Below, in pieces: positions 16,340 to 24,854 of a stretch of DNA of 34,022 nucleotides. The stretch covers positions 1 to 34,022 of the forward strand of contig DATBDL010000186.1 in assembly GCA_036269975.1 (NCBI GenBank). Reading direction: 5' to 3'. Made by a program: the position numbers and the translations under genes. A model generated the notes under the pieces. The model did not search any database and had not been told where the DNA came from. It saw only the letters and a list, made by a program, of their open reading frames with translations. How positions within the stretch are numbered: the first letter of the stretch is position 1; every line of letters begins with the position of its first letter. The DNA comes from DATEPR01 sp036269975. Lineage in GTDB: Bacteria; Actinomycetota; Actinomycetes; Mycobacteriales; Pseudonocardiaceae.

Positions 16340-17353
16340 TCAGGTGATGCGTCGAGCGCGGGACAGGTACGTCTGGAGCAGCACGACCACGGCGAGGAAC
16401 GCGCCGTTGACGGCGGCCGACGCCGACGAGCCGTACTGGGAGATGTAGTGGCCGATCAGGTTCTGGATCACGGCCAGCAGCAGGACACCGGCCGCGGTGC
16501 CCAGAACCGAGCCGGCGCCACCGGCCAGCAGCGTGCCGCCGATGACGGTGACCGCGATCGCCGTCAGTTCGTAGCCGACGCCGATCTCGGTGACCCCGGA
16601 CGTCAGGCGAGCGGCGTTGAGCATGCCGGCGCCGCCGGCGAGCGCGGCCGATGTCACGTAGACCAGCGTCCTGGTGCGGCGGACCGGTACGCCCAGCAGC
16701 ATCGCGGCGTTCGCGTTGCCGCCGACGGCGAACACGTTGTGCCCGAACGATGTCCGCTGCAACAGCACGGCGCCCGACGCGAACAGCACGACCACGGTCA
16801 CCACCGGACCCCAGGTGCCGGCGCCGAGTGTGGCGAACCACGAGCCGGCCGGCACCTGGTACGTGTTCTGGCCCTCGTGGCTGATCGCCTGCAACAGTCC
16901 ACGCGCGGCGAGCAGGCCGGCCAGCGTGACGATGAACGGCGCCATCCCCGCCCTGGCCACCAACAGCCCCTGGACCAGCCCGAACGCCGTGCACACCGCG
17001 AGTGGAAGCACGATCGCCATGATCGGGCCACCGTGCCCGGCGCCGTACGCGGCCAGCACACCGCCGAGCGCGAACACCGAGCCCACCGACAGGTCGATGC
17101 CGCCGGAGATGATGACGAAGGTCATGCCGAGCGCGAGCAGTGCCGGATACGCGTTGCCCACCAGGACACTCGTGACGTTCCCGACCGTCGCGAACCCCGG
17201 CGACGCGATCGACGCCACGGCCACGACGAGGACGAGCACCGCGAACGCACCCTGACGCTGCACCACCCCCAGCAGTCGCTCGCCCCGTGTCGGTGCGCCG
17301 GACGTCGTGGACAGGTGGGTACTGCCCTCGGTGGCGGTGTCGGTGCTGGTCAT
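16340..17353 (-). CDS. yjfF: Sugar ABC transporter permease, YjfF-like (CUT2)
   Basis: A 337-residue polytopic membrane protein of the BPD_transp_2 family. GMTFVIISGGIDLSVGSV is the CUT2 permease signature, and VGYELTAIAVTVIGGTLLAGG matches the YjfF branch of galactofuranose-type transporters. The first ~30 residues are a hydrophilic Thr/Ser-rich tail. Its ATG (17353) overlaps the stop of the upstream permease as ATGA. It should pair with the neighbouring permease as a heterodimer in the inner membrane. The sugar is inferred by similarity; ribose, arabinose or galactofuranose-like substrates remain possible. Confidence 0.92.
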   Translation of the reverse strand: MTSTDTATEGSTHLSTTSGAPTRGERLLGVVQRQGAFAVLVLVVAVASIASPGFATVGNVTSVLVGNAYPALLALGMTFVIISGGIDLSVGSVFALGGVLAAYGAGHGGPIMAIVLPLAVCTAFGLVQGLLVARAGMAPFIVTLAGLLAARGLLQAISHEGQNTYQVPAGSWFATLGAGTWGPVVTVVVLFASGAVLLQRTSFGHNVFAVGGNANAAMLLGVPVRRTRTLVYVTSAALAGGAGMLNAARLTSGVTEIGVGYELTAIAVTVIGGTLLAGGAGSVLGTAAGVLLLAVIQNLIGHYISQYGSSASAAVNGAFLAVVVLLQTYLSRARRIT

Positions 17354-18306
17354 CGGCTCCCCCGGTCTCGTGCCGCGTACACGGCGACGCAGATGATCGC
17401 GGCCTCCAGGATCTGGGCGTAGGAGTTCGGCACGTCGTGCTGGATCAGGGTGGCCGACAGCAGTTGCATGAACAGCGCGCCCGCCACGGTGCCGACCACC
17501 CGGATTCGACCGCCGGTCAGCGGCGTGCCGCCGACGACGACCGCTGTGATCGCGGCGAGTTCGATGTTCAGGCCCTGGTTGGCCGGATCGGCCTCGGCGC
17601 CGTGGCCGACCAGCAGCACACCGGCGGCCGCCGCGAGCACACCGGCGATCACGTAGACGGTCAGCAGCACACGGCGGACCGGCAGGCCGGCGAGCCGACT
17701 GGCGGTCCGGTTGTCGCCGACCGCCAGCACGTGCTGGCCGAACGTGGTGCGGCGGACCAGGAACACCAGCGCCAGCACGACTGCCAACGCCAGCCACGCC
17801 ATGATCGGCACGCCGAGGACGCTGTCCAGGCCGAGCGCGCTCAGCGTCGGGTCGAGGACCGGTTTGGCCTGGTTGCCGTTGAAGATCACGGCGACGCCGC
17901 GCAGTCCGATCATCATCGCCAGCGTGGCGACGATCGGCTGCACGCCGGCGACCGCGACCATCAGCCCGTTGACAAGGCCGGCCAGCAGTCCGCCGGCCAG
18001 GCAGACCGCGATCGCCAGCCCCGCGTTGTAACCGAGGTACAGCGGGAGCAGCGCCGCCGCGAGCGCGATCACCGCGCCCACTGACAGGTCGACCCCCTCG
18101 GTGGCGATCACGGTGGCCATACCGAGCGAGACCAGCAGGGTCGGCACCAACTGGAACGTCTGGACCCGCAGGTCCGACGACGCGAGAAAGTCCGGATTGA
18201 GCGCGGTGTCCACGGCCAGCAGGACGACGATGCCGGCATACACGCCGTAGTCCCGCAGCCAGCCGACCCATCGGAGGTGTTGCCGCCCAAGGGAGAGCTC
18301 AGTCAT
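17350..18306 (-). CDS. ytfT: Sugar ABC transporter permease, YtfT-like (CUT2)
   Basis: A 318-residue BPD_transp_2 family permease. GMATVIATEGVDLSVGAVIA is the CUT2 motif, and ADPANQGLNIELAAITAVVV followed by GGTPLTGG resembles YtfT. Its start at 18306 overlaps the ATPase stop by eight bases, and its stop overlaps the next permease start as ATGA, so the importer genes are translationally coupled. Two different permeases in one operon are typical of the YtfQRT-YjfF class and not of the RbsC homodimer systems. Confidence 0.92.
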   Translation of the reverse strand: MTELSLGRQHLRWVGWLRDYGVYAGIVVLLAVDTALNPDFLASSDLRVQTFQLVPTLLVSLGMATVIATEGVDLSVGAVIALAAALLPLYLGYNAGLAIAVCLAGGLLAGLVNGLMVAVAGVQPIVATLAMMIGLRGVAVIFNGNQAKPVLDPTLSALGLDSVLGVPIMAWLALAVVLALVFLVRRTTFGQHVLAVGDNRTASRLAGLPVRRVLLTVYVIAGVLAAAAGVLLVGHGAEADPANQGLNIELAAITAVVVGGTPLTGGRIRVVGTVAGALFMQLLSATLIQHDVPNSYAQILEAAIICVAVYAARDRGSR

Positions 18307-19846
18307 CGCCGTCGGCCTCCGGCTCGCTGGCCAGTGCGTGCATCAGGTGCCGTTCGGTCACGTCGGCGCCGGCCAGTTCGGCCACCGCTCTGCCCTCGCG
18401 CAGCACCACGACCCGGTCGGAGCCTTCGATCAGCTCCTCCAGTTCGGACGAGATCAGCAGGACACCGAGACCGTCACCGGCCAGCTCGTCGATCAGTCGC
18501 TGCACCTCCGCCTTGGCGCCGACGTCGATCCCCCGCGTCGGCTCGTCCAGCAGCAACACCTTGGGCCGCAGGCACAACCAGCGTGCCAGCAGCACCTTCT
18601 GCTGATTGCCGCCGGACAGTTCGGCCACCTTCTGATCCGGGCTCGCTGCCTTGATCCGCAGCCGGTCCATGAAGTAGGCCACGACCTCGTCCTGCTTGCG
18701 GCCGGCCAGCAGGCCGGCCCTCGACAGCCTGGGCAGCGCCGCCAGCACGATGTTCTGCCGCACCGAGAGGCTCGGAACGATGCCCTCCGCCTTCCGGTCC
18801 TCCGGCAGCAGCACGACACCGGCGCGGACCGCCGCGGCCACCGTGTCCCGGCGCAGCCGGCGGCCCGACACCTCGACCGTGCCGCCGTCGCGCCGCAGGC
18901 CGCCCGCGATCGCCTTGGCGGTCTCGCTGCGGCCGGACCCGAGCAGGCCGCCGAGCCCGACCACCTCGCCCGGCCGGATGGCCAGCGACACGCCGTGCAC
19001 CCGGTGGCGCACCTCGATGTTCTCGGCACGCAGCACCAACCGGTCCACGGCGTCCACCGCGTCGCCGTGGTCCGAGGAGAACGCGGTGACGCCGTCGCTG
19101 CGTACGGCGGCGGCGTCCCGGCCCAGCATCAGCGACACCAGCCCCAGTCGGTCCACATCGGACAGGGCGCCGGTGTGGACGACGGCGCCGTCGCGCAGCA
19201 CGGTGACGTCGTCGCAGATCGAGTACAGCTCGTCGAGGCGGTGGCTGACGTAGAGCACCGCGATGCCCTTGGCGCGTAGCCGCCGGATCACCTCGAACAG
19301 CGTCACGACCTCGCGGCGCTCCAGCGACGACGTCGGCTCGTCCATCACGACGACCCGCGCCTCGACCCCGACCGCCCGCGCGATCGCCACCATCTGCTGC
19401 GCGCCGAGGCCGAGCGCGCGCAGCGGCCTGGCGACCGCGGCGGTGTCCACGTCCAGCCCGTACTCGCGCAGGACCGCCACCGCCCGCCGGTTCATCGTCC
19501 GCACGTCCACCAGGCCGAACCGGCGCGGCTCGCGGCCGATGAACAGGTTGCGCGCCACGCTCATCAGCGGCACCAGGTTGATCTCCTGGTAGATCGTGGA
19601 GATCCCGGCCCGCTGGGCCTCGATCGGACCACCGAAGAAGACTGGTTCGCCGCCCAGCGCGACGGTGCCGGCGTCCGGCCGGTACACGCCGGTCATCACC
19701 TTGATCAGGGTGGACTTGCCCGCTCCGTTCTCGCCGACCAGCGCGTGCACCCGGCCGGCGGCCAACGTCAGCGACACCCCGCGCAGCGCGTGCACGCCGG
19801 GAAATCGTTTGTCCACATCGGACACCTGGAGGACGGCGGCGGACAT
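18299..19846 (-). CDS. ytfR: Sugar ABC transporter ATP-binding protein, two nucleotide-binding domains (YtfR/RbsA-like)
   Basis: A 515-residue fusion of two ABC ATPase domains. The first has Walker A GENGAGKST, a degenerate signature (GLGAQQMVAIARA) and Walker B VVVMDEPTSSL. The second has a degenerate Walker A (GLLGSGRSE, lacking the lysine), a full signature LSGGNQQK and Walker B VLLLDEPTRGID. This pattern of one good P-loop and one good signature is normal for CUT2 ATPases. The ATG at 19846 shares one base with the stop of the binding-protein gene (TGATG), so the two are coupled. It energises the two permeases from the cytoplasmic side. Confidence 0.95.
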   Translation of the reverse strand: MSAAVLQVSDVDKRFPGVHALRGVSLTLAAGRVHALVGENGAGKSTLIKVMTGVYRPDAGTVALGGEPVFFGGPIEAQRAGISTIYQEINLVPLMSVARNLFIGREPRRFGLVDVRTMNRRAVAVLREYGLDVDTAAVARPLRALGLGAQQMVAIARAVGVEARVVVMDEPTSSLERREVVTLFEVIRRLRAKGIAVLYVSHRLDELYSICDDVTVLRDGAVVHTGALSDVDRLGLVSLMLGRDAAAVRSDGVTAFSSDHGDAVDAVDRLVLRAENIEVRHRVHGVSLAIRPGEVVGLGGLLGSGRSETAKAIAGGLRRDGGTVEVSGRRLRRDTVAAAVRAGVVLLPEDRKAEGIVPSLSVRQNIVLAALPRLSRAGLLAGRKQDEVVAYFMDRLRIKAASPDQKVAELSGGNQQKVLLARWLCLRPKVLLLDEPTRGIDVGAKAEVQRLIDELAGDGLGVLLISSELEELIEGSDRVVVLREGRAVAELAGADVTERHLMHALASEPEADGDD

Positions 19847-20934
19847 CAGTAGACCGCGCCGCTGGTCAGCGACTGCTGGGCGTTGTCCTTCGTGTAGTGG
19901 TGGTCGGAGATGATGACCTTGGTCGACGTGCCCTTGGCACCGTAGAAGTCCTGTAGCGCCTGGAAGGCAAGCGGGCCGAAGCGTGGGTTGGTCTCCACGT
20001 CGGCGACCATCGAGCCGGCGGCGACGTCCTGCACCGCCTGCTGCGTGCCGTCGATGGAGACGACCTTGATGTCCTGGCCGGGGGTCTTGCCGGCGGCGCG
20101 GACGGCCTGGATGGCGCCGAAGGCCATCTCGTCGTTCTCCGCGTAGACGGCGTTGATGCCGGGGTTGCTCTGTAGCAACTGCTCCATCACGTTCTGGCCG
20201 GTCGTCTGGTCGAAATTGGCGGTCTGCCGGGCGACGACGGTCATTCCCGGTGTCTTCGCCTTCACCTCGGCCAGGAAACCGTTGGTGCGGTCGGTCGTCA
20301 CGTTGTTGCCGGAGCTGCCCATCAACACGGCGACCTTGCCATCGCCGCCGGTCGCGCCGGCCAGGTCGTCGGCCGCGATCTGACCCTGGTGGTAGAAGTC
20401 CGATCCCAGGAAACCGATGAAGTCCTGGCAGGCTGTGCCGGTGGCGGTGCGGTCGATGGTCAGGACCGGGATGTGCTTCTGCCTGGCCTGCGCGAGCGCG
20501 GGCCCGAGGCCGTCGGAGTTCTCCGGCGCGACGACGAGCACCTGCGCACCCTGCGCGATCATGTCCTCGATCTGCGAGTTCTGGGCATTCACGTCGGCGT
20601 TGGCGTTGCGCTGGATCAGGTGGATACCGCGCCGCGCCGCCTCGGCGGTGATCGACTGGGTCTCGGTGGCGCGGAACGGGTTGCTGGTCGACTCCGACTG
20701 CGAGAAACCGACGGTGGCCGTCTTCAGATCGACGTTGGGCGCGCCGTACCGCTGGTACGTGCAACCTGGCCCGTTGCTACCGGTCGCGACCACCTGCTGT
20801 GCGCCGGCACCGTTGTTGGACGCGGTCGAGGAGGACTGGCTTTTCGTGCAGCCCGCCACCGTGACGGCCAATATCACGATGGGGACCAGAACAGCGGTCC
20901 GGCCCGGCCGTGGAATACGAGTGATCGCGCTCAT
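19846..20934 (-). CDS. ytfQ: Sugar-binding lipoprotein, YtfQ-like
   Basis: A 362-residue type I periplasmic-binding-fold protein. The N-terminus has a signal sequence with lipobox VAGC (Cys29), so it should be a membrane-anchored lipoprotein outside the cell. TVGFSQSESTSNPFRATET and YAENDEMAFGAIQAVRAAG match the YtfQ/ribose-binding group (Peripla_BP_4). On the coding strand an AGAAAGG Shine-Dalgarno precedes the ATG. It lies only 33 bases downstream of the LacI gene and forms one operon with it and the transporter. The ligand, perhaps a furanose sugar or a small oligosaccharide, is inferred from the family only. Confidence 0.93.
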   Translation of the reverse strand: MSAITRIPRPGRTAVLVPIVILAVTVAGCTKSQSSSTASNNGAGAQQVVATGSNGPGCTYQRYGAPNVDLKTATVGFSQSESTSNPFRATETQSITAEAARRGIHLIQRNANADVNAQNSQIEDMIAQGAQVLVVAPENSDGLGPALAQARQKHIPVLTIDRTATGTACQDFIGFLGSDFYHQGQIAADDLAGATGGDGKVAVLMGSSGNNVTTDRTNGFLAEVKAKTPGMTVVARQTANFDQTTGQNVMEQLLQSNPGINAVYAENDEMAFGAIQAVRAAGKTPGQDIKVVSIDGTQQAVQDVAAGSMVADVETNPRFGPLAFQALQDFYGAKGTSTKVIISDHHYTKDNAQQSLTSGAVY

Positions 20935-20967
20935 CGCAGGGAACCTTTCTACTCGTGACGGTTTCGG

Positions 20968-21990
20968 TCAGCGCGGGATCGCGGGTGCGCTGCCGATCGT
21001 GCTTTCCCGAATCTCCAATGCGAACGGGGTCTGGATGTCCTGCGGCGGGAACGCCGCGTCGCCGGCGACGCGGCGGCGGATCAGGTCCACCGCGGTGTCC
21101 GCGATGGCCGCCTTGTCCGGCGCGATGGTGGTCAGCGACGGCAGGCTGTACGCACTCTCCTCGTTGTTGTCGAAGCCGACGATCGCGATGTCCGCCGGCA
21201 CTCGCAGGCCGTGCTCGGCCGCCGTCCGCAGCGCACCAGCGGCGAGCAGGTCGTTGAAGCAGAAGACGGCGTCCGGCGGCCGGCGCAGCCGCATGAGCTG
21301 GGCCATCGCGGCGGCGCCTTCCTTGCGGTGGTAGTTCAGCGCAGGCACCACGAGTTCGGCCGGCTGCTGGAGCCCGGCGTCGGTGAGCGCGGCGCGATAG
21401 CCGGCGAGCCGCTGCGCGGCGGTACCGCGGCGCGGATGCTGGCCGATGGCGGCGATCCGGCGCCGGCCGATGTCGACGAGATGGCCGACGGCGGTCCGCG
21501 CGGCGAGGACGTTGTCGATGGCGACGTGGTCGATCGGCGCGTTCATCGCGTGCTCGCCAAGCAGCACCAACGGGATGCCGGGATCGTGCTGGGTGAGGTC
21601 GTCGGCCGCCAGCGCCTCTGGGCTGACGATCGCACCGTCGACCAGGTGCGGCCCGAGCGAGGCGAGACTGTCCCGCTCACGGTCCCTGGTGCCCCTGGTC
21701 TCCTCGATCAGGACACTCCAGTCCTGGCGTTGCGCGGCGGCGATCACCAGCCCGGCGAGCTCGCCGAAGTACGGGATGCTCAGTTCCGGCACCACGAGCG
21801 CGATGAACCCGGTCCGGCCGCGGCGCAGGTTCCGCGCGCCCATGTTGGGCCGATAGCCGGTGGCGGCCAAGGCTTCCTCCACCCGGCGCCGGTTCTCCGC
21901 CTTCACGAAGGCATAGCCGTTGACGACGTTGGACACCGTCTTCACCGACACCCCCGCCAGCGTGGCGACGTCCTTGAGCGTAACGGCCAT
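20968..21990 (-). CDS. LacI-family transcriptional regulator
   Basis: A 340-residue repressor with an N-terminal helix-turn-helix (TLKDVATLAGVSVKTVSNVV, residues 4-23), the hinge region RPNMGARNLRRGRTGFI and a sugar-binding-type effector domain (IVGFDNNEESAYSLPSLTTI). It is the first gene of the importer operon and is divergent to the two secreted hydrolase genes. A 12-bp perfect palindrome with a central CG, typical of LacI operators, sits upstream at 22058-22069. It therefore probably represses itself, the importer and the hydrolases until the transported sugar binds. The effector is unknown. Confidence 0.95.
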   Translation of the reverse strand: MAVTLKDVATLAGVSVKTVSNVVNGYAFVKAENRRRVEEALAATGYRPNMGARNLRRGRTGFIALVVPELSIPYFGELAGLVIAAAQRQDWSVLIEETRGTRDRERDSLASLGPHLVDGAIVSPEALAADDLTQHDPGIPLVLLGEHAMNAPIDHVAIDNVLAARTAVGHLVDIGRRRIAAIGQHPRRGTAAQRLAGYRAALTDAGLQQPAELVVPALNYHRKEGAAAMAQLMRLRRPPDAVFCFNDLLAAGALRTAAEHGLRVPADIAIVGFDNNEESAYSLPSLTTIAPDKAAIADTAVDLIRRRVAGDAAFPPQDIQTPFALEIRESTIGSAPAIPR

Positions 21991-22053
21991 GCACGGCGCC
22001 CTTCTCGAGTCCGCGAGTCCTCTGGTGCGTCAAACGGTAAGCCCTTCCGGCCG

Positions 22054-22084
22054 TCTTTACAACGTTGTATCAACGATGTAAAAA
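22054..22084. promoter_or_regulatory. Overlapping divergent promoters with a LacI-type operator
   Basis: An AT-rich island in GC-rich DNA. On the + strand, TTTACA (22056-22061), a 17-base spacer and TAAAAA (22079-22084) resemble a -35/-10 pair. On the - strand, TTTACA (22082-22077), a 17-base spacer and TAAAGA (22059-22054) do the same, so each -10 overlaps the other's -35. The perfect palindrome TACAACGTTGTA (22058-22069), with the central CG favoured by LacI proteins, lies in both spacers. One bound repressor dimer could block both promoters. The promoters are predicted by eye and are weak matches at -10. Confidence 0.68.
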
Positions 22085-22111
22085 CAGGAGCGTCCCGGCC
22101 AAGGAGGCCGC

Positions 22112-22294
22112 ATGAGCGTCGCAGCAGGGCTGTCCCCCACCGTCCCGCCAGATGTTCGCCCGCCGCTGCCGCCGGCCGCCTGGAACTGCGGTCCCGCGCG
22201 GCCCACCTGCCTCCGCGCCACGCCGTCGGCCGGCGCCCGCCACCGTCCGGAAAGGACCACCGATGACCACCGACGCACCGCTGTCGCGACGTAG
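22112..22294 (+). CDS. Possible 60-residue leader ORF before the hydrolase operon
   Basis: AAGGAGG at 22101-22107 lies four bases before an ATG at 22112, the strongest Shine-Dalgarno seen in this region. The ORF runs 60 codons and ends at 22294, overlapping the start of the next gene (22263) in another frame. The predicted transcript start near 22091 would make it the first ORF on the mRNA. The peptide is Pro-, Ala- and Arg-rich, resembles nothing I know and has no signal peptide or domain. It may be a translated leader coupling translation to the hydrolase gene, or a chance ORF in GC-rich sequence. Confidence 0.35.
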   Translation: MSVAAGLSPTVPPDVRPPLPPAAWNCGPARPTCLRATPSAGARHRPERTTDDHRRTAVAT

Positions 22295-24830
22295 TCTGTT
22301 CCGCCTGGCCGGTGGTACCGCGGCCATGGCCGCCGGCACCACCCTGTTACCGGGCGGCTTCGCATCGGCCGCGACGATGTCCTCGGCGACGGTATCTCCC
22401 GCGACGACGTTCAGTCCGCTGCGCCCGCCCGCGACGCCGCTGATCGTCCGCTCGCCCTACCTGACCACCTGGCTCGCCGGCGACAACCTGCCAGGCACCT
22501 GGCCGACGTTCTGGAACGGCCACATCACCGCCATCTGCGGCATCGCCCGGATCGACGGCACAGCCTTCGTGTTCGCCGGCAGCCCCGGTCTCGGCCTGGC
22601 CACCATGACACAGGCGTCGGTGCAGATCACCGCGACCCGCTCCGTCTACACCCTCACCGCGGGCGGCGTCACGCTCACCGTGACCTTCTTCTCGCCCGTC
22701 GACCTCGGCAACCTGCAACGTCAGAGCGTGCCGTTCGGCTACGTCACGATGCAGGCCGCCAGCAACGACGGCCGATCGCACACCGTCGACGTGCACATCG
22801 ACGTGTCCGGTGAATGGGCGCACGGCAACGTGACCACCCCGATCGTCTGGTCGCAACAGCGCACGGCCGGCTCGATCGCGCTCACCACGACGCCGGCGAG
22901 TCCCGGTGTGCTCCAGGAATTCGGCGACCAGGCGTCGTGGGGCACGCTCGTGATCGCGGCGCCCGCCGCGACCGGGCTGACCTGGCAGATCGGCCAGGAC
23001 ACCGTGGTACGCGGCGCCTCTGCCGGCCAGGGCGTGCTCGGCAACACGTCCGACACCGCCCAGCCGCGTGCGATCGACGACCGCTGGCCGGTCCTCGGAC
23101 TCAACCAGAACCTCGGCACGGTCACCGCCGGTGCGTCGTCGGCCGCGTTCACCGTGTCCATCGGCCACGTCCGCACGCCGGCGCTGAGCTACCTCGGCGC
23201 CCAGCTCAACCCGTGGTGGACGCACTACTGGAGCTCGTGGCAGGCGATGCTCGACTGGTTCACCGCCGACCACGGCGCGGCACTCGCGGCGGCTGTGGCC
23301 TTGGACCAGCGCGTGCACGACGACGCGTCGAACGCGGTCGGCGGCGGCACCACCGGCGAGCACAACGCTGCGATCTGCGCGCTGGCGCTGCGCCAGGCCG
23401 TCGCCGGCACCGAACTTCTCGACCGGGGCGGCACGCCGTGGGCGTTCCTCAAGGAGATCTCGTCCGACGGCAACGTGTCCACAGTGGACGTCACCTATCC
23501 CGCGTTTCCCGCCTACCTCTACCTGTCACCGGCCTACCTCGGACTACTGCTGGCACCGCTGCTGGACTACGCGGAGCACGGCGGCTGGCCCAAGGTGTTC
23601 ACCGAGCACGACCTCGGCTCGTCCTACCCCAACGCGACCGGGCACAACGACGGCAACGAGGAGGACATGCCGGTCGAGGAGTCGGCGAACATGCTGATCA
23701 TGAGCGCCGCCCTCCTCCAGCGGCTCGCCGCCGCGGACGCGACGTCGTTCGCCACCACGCACTACCCGATGTTGCGCCAGTGGGCCGACTACCTGGTCGG
23801 CAACGCGCTGGACCCCGGCTTCCAGAACCAGACCGACGACTTCACCGGATTCATCGCGCACAGCGTCAACCTGGCGCTCAAGGGCATCGTCGGCATCGGC
23901 GCGATGAGCGTGATCGCGGGCGTCGCGGGGAACACCGCCGACGCGGCGCACTACCTGTCGGTGGCCCGCGGCTACATCAGCCGGTGGGTGAGCATGGCCG
24001 AGGACTCCTCCGGCCAGCATCTCAAGCTCGCCTACGACCAGGCCGGCACGTGGAGCCTGAAGTACAACGGATTCTCCGACCGGGTGCTCGGCCTGAACCT
24101 GGTGCCCACCGGTGTCATCACCCAGGAGGCCGCCTGGTACCAGTCGCAGGCCGGCGCGCACGGCGTCGTCCTGGACCCGCGCAACAACTACACGAAGGCC
24201 GACTGGGAACTGTGGACGGCGGCCTGGCTGGCCGACCAGCCCACGATCCGCACCACGCTGGTCGAAGGGGTCTACGGGTTCCTACAGGCGACACCGCAAC
24301 GGGTGCCGTTCTCCGACTGGTACGTGGTCGCTGACGCCACCCAGAAGGGTTTCGCGGACCGCCCCGTGGTCGGCGGCGCGTTCGCGTCGCTGGTGACACC
24401 GGCCGCGAGCAGGACCGTCTGGTCGCGCATCCAGAACCAGCACTCCGGCAAGCTACTCGCGGTGAACGGGATGTCCCTTGCGGACACCACCGACGTCACG
24501 CAGTGGTCCGACAACGGCACGCAGGACCACCTGTGGACGGTGATCGACAACGGTGACGGCACGGTGCGGATCGTCAACCGCAACAGCGGCAAGGTGCTCG
24601 CGGTCAACAACCAGAGCCTCACCGATGGCGCGCATGTCCAGCAGTTCCAGGACAACGGCACACCGGACCACCTCTGGCGGTTCGTGGACGCCGGCGGCGG
24701 TTGGTCGAAGATCGTCAACGTCCACAGCGGCAAGGTGATGGCCGTCGACCAGCAATCCCTCGCCGACGGCGCACAGGTCACGCAGTGGACCGACAACGGC
24801 ACTCCCGACCATCTCTGGCGCCTCATCTGA
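22263..24830 (+). CDS. Secreted GtaA-like (DUF5127/DUF4965/DUF1793) protein with ricin-type lectin domain
   Basis: This 855-residue protein starts at an ATG with GGAAAGG upstream. Residues 1-36 form a Tat signal (SRRSLFRLAGG; cleavage near ASA). The body matches the glutaminase A / DUF4965 family: VRSPYLTTWLAGD and TWPTFWNG near the start of the mature protein, VTYPAFPAYLYLSP in the middle and GHNDGNEEDMPVEESANMLI at about residue 458. Most members have no proven activity, so the glutaminase name may mislead. From about residue 720 to the end, three repeats of the pattern SGK.(L/M)AV...DNGT.DHLW form a RicinB_lectin_2 beta-trefoil. It is the first gene of a two-gene operon opposite a LacI gene and sugar importer, so a glycan substrate is more likely. 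Codon 29, in the signal peptide, is TTA. Confidence 0.88.
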   Translation: MTTDAPLSRRSLFRLAGGTAAMAAGTTLLPGGFASAATMSSATVSPATTFSPLRPPATPLIVRSPYLTTWLAGDNLPGTWPTFWNGHITAICGIARIDGTAFVFAGSPGLGLATMTQASVQITATRSVYTLTAGGVTLTVTFFSPVDLGNLQRQSVPFGYVTMQAASNDGRSHTVDVHIDVSGEWAHGNVTTPIVWSQQRTAGSIALTTTPASPGVLQEFGDQASWGTLVIAAPAATGLTWQIGQDTVVRGASAGQGVLGNTSDTAQPRAIDDRWPVLGLNQNLGTVTAGASSAAFTVSIGHVRTPALSYLGAQLNPWWTHYWSSWQAMLDWFTADHGAALAAAVALDQRVHDDASNAVGGGTTGEHNAAICALALRQAVAGTELLDRGGTPWAFLKEISSDGNVSTVDVTYPAFPAYLYLSPAYLGLLLAPLLDYAEHGGWPKVFTEHDLGSSYPNATGHNDGNEEDMPVEESANMLIMSAALLQRLAAADATSFATTHYPMLRQWADYLVGNALDPGFQNQTDDFTGFIAHSVNLALKGIVGIGAMSVIAGVAGNTADAAHYLSVARGYISRWVSMAEDSSGQHLKLAYDQAGTWSLKYNGFSDRVLGLNLVPTGVITQEAAWYQSQAGAHGVVLDPRNNYTKADWELWTAAWLADQPTIRTTLVEGVYGFLQATPQRVPFSDWYVVADATQKGFADRPVVGGAFASLVTPAASRTVWSRIQNQHSGKLLAVNGMSLADTTDVTQWSDNGTQDHLWTVIDNGDGTVRIVNRNSGKVLAVNNQSLTDGAHVQQFQDNGTPDHLWRFVDAGGGWSKIVNVHSGKVMAVDQQSLADGAQVTQWTDNGTPDHLWRLI

Positions 24831-24854
24831 TCCCGACGATTCGAGGGATTCACA

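Noticed and set aside
13655..17422. Plus-strand open frame of 1255 codons spanning the exporter, MbtH, P450 and antisense to the permeases
   Set aside because: It crosses four well-supported genes out of frame and across a strand change; the translation is low-complexity and matches no family.
17287..18084. Plus-strand ORF of 265 codons opposite the permease genes
   Set aside because: It is an antisense shadow; the minus-strand permeases have clear CUT2 motifs and coupled starts.
22152..22262. Upstream extension of the GtaA-like protein
   Set aside because: The ATG at 22263 has a good Shine-Dalgarno and begins directly with a Tat signal; the extension would bury the twin-arginine motif.
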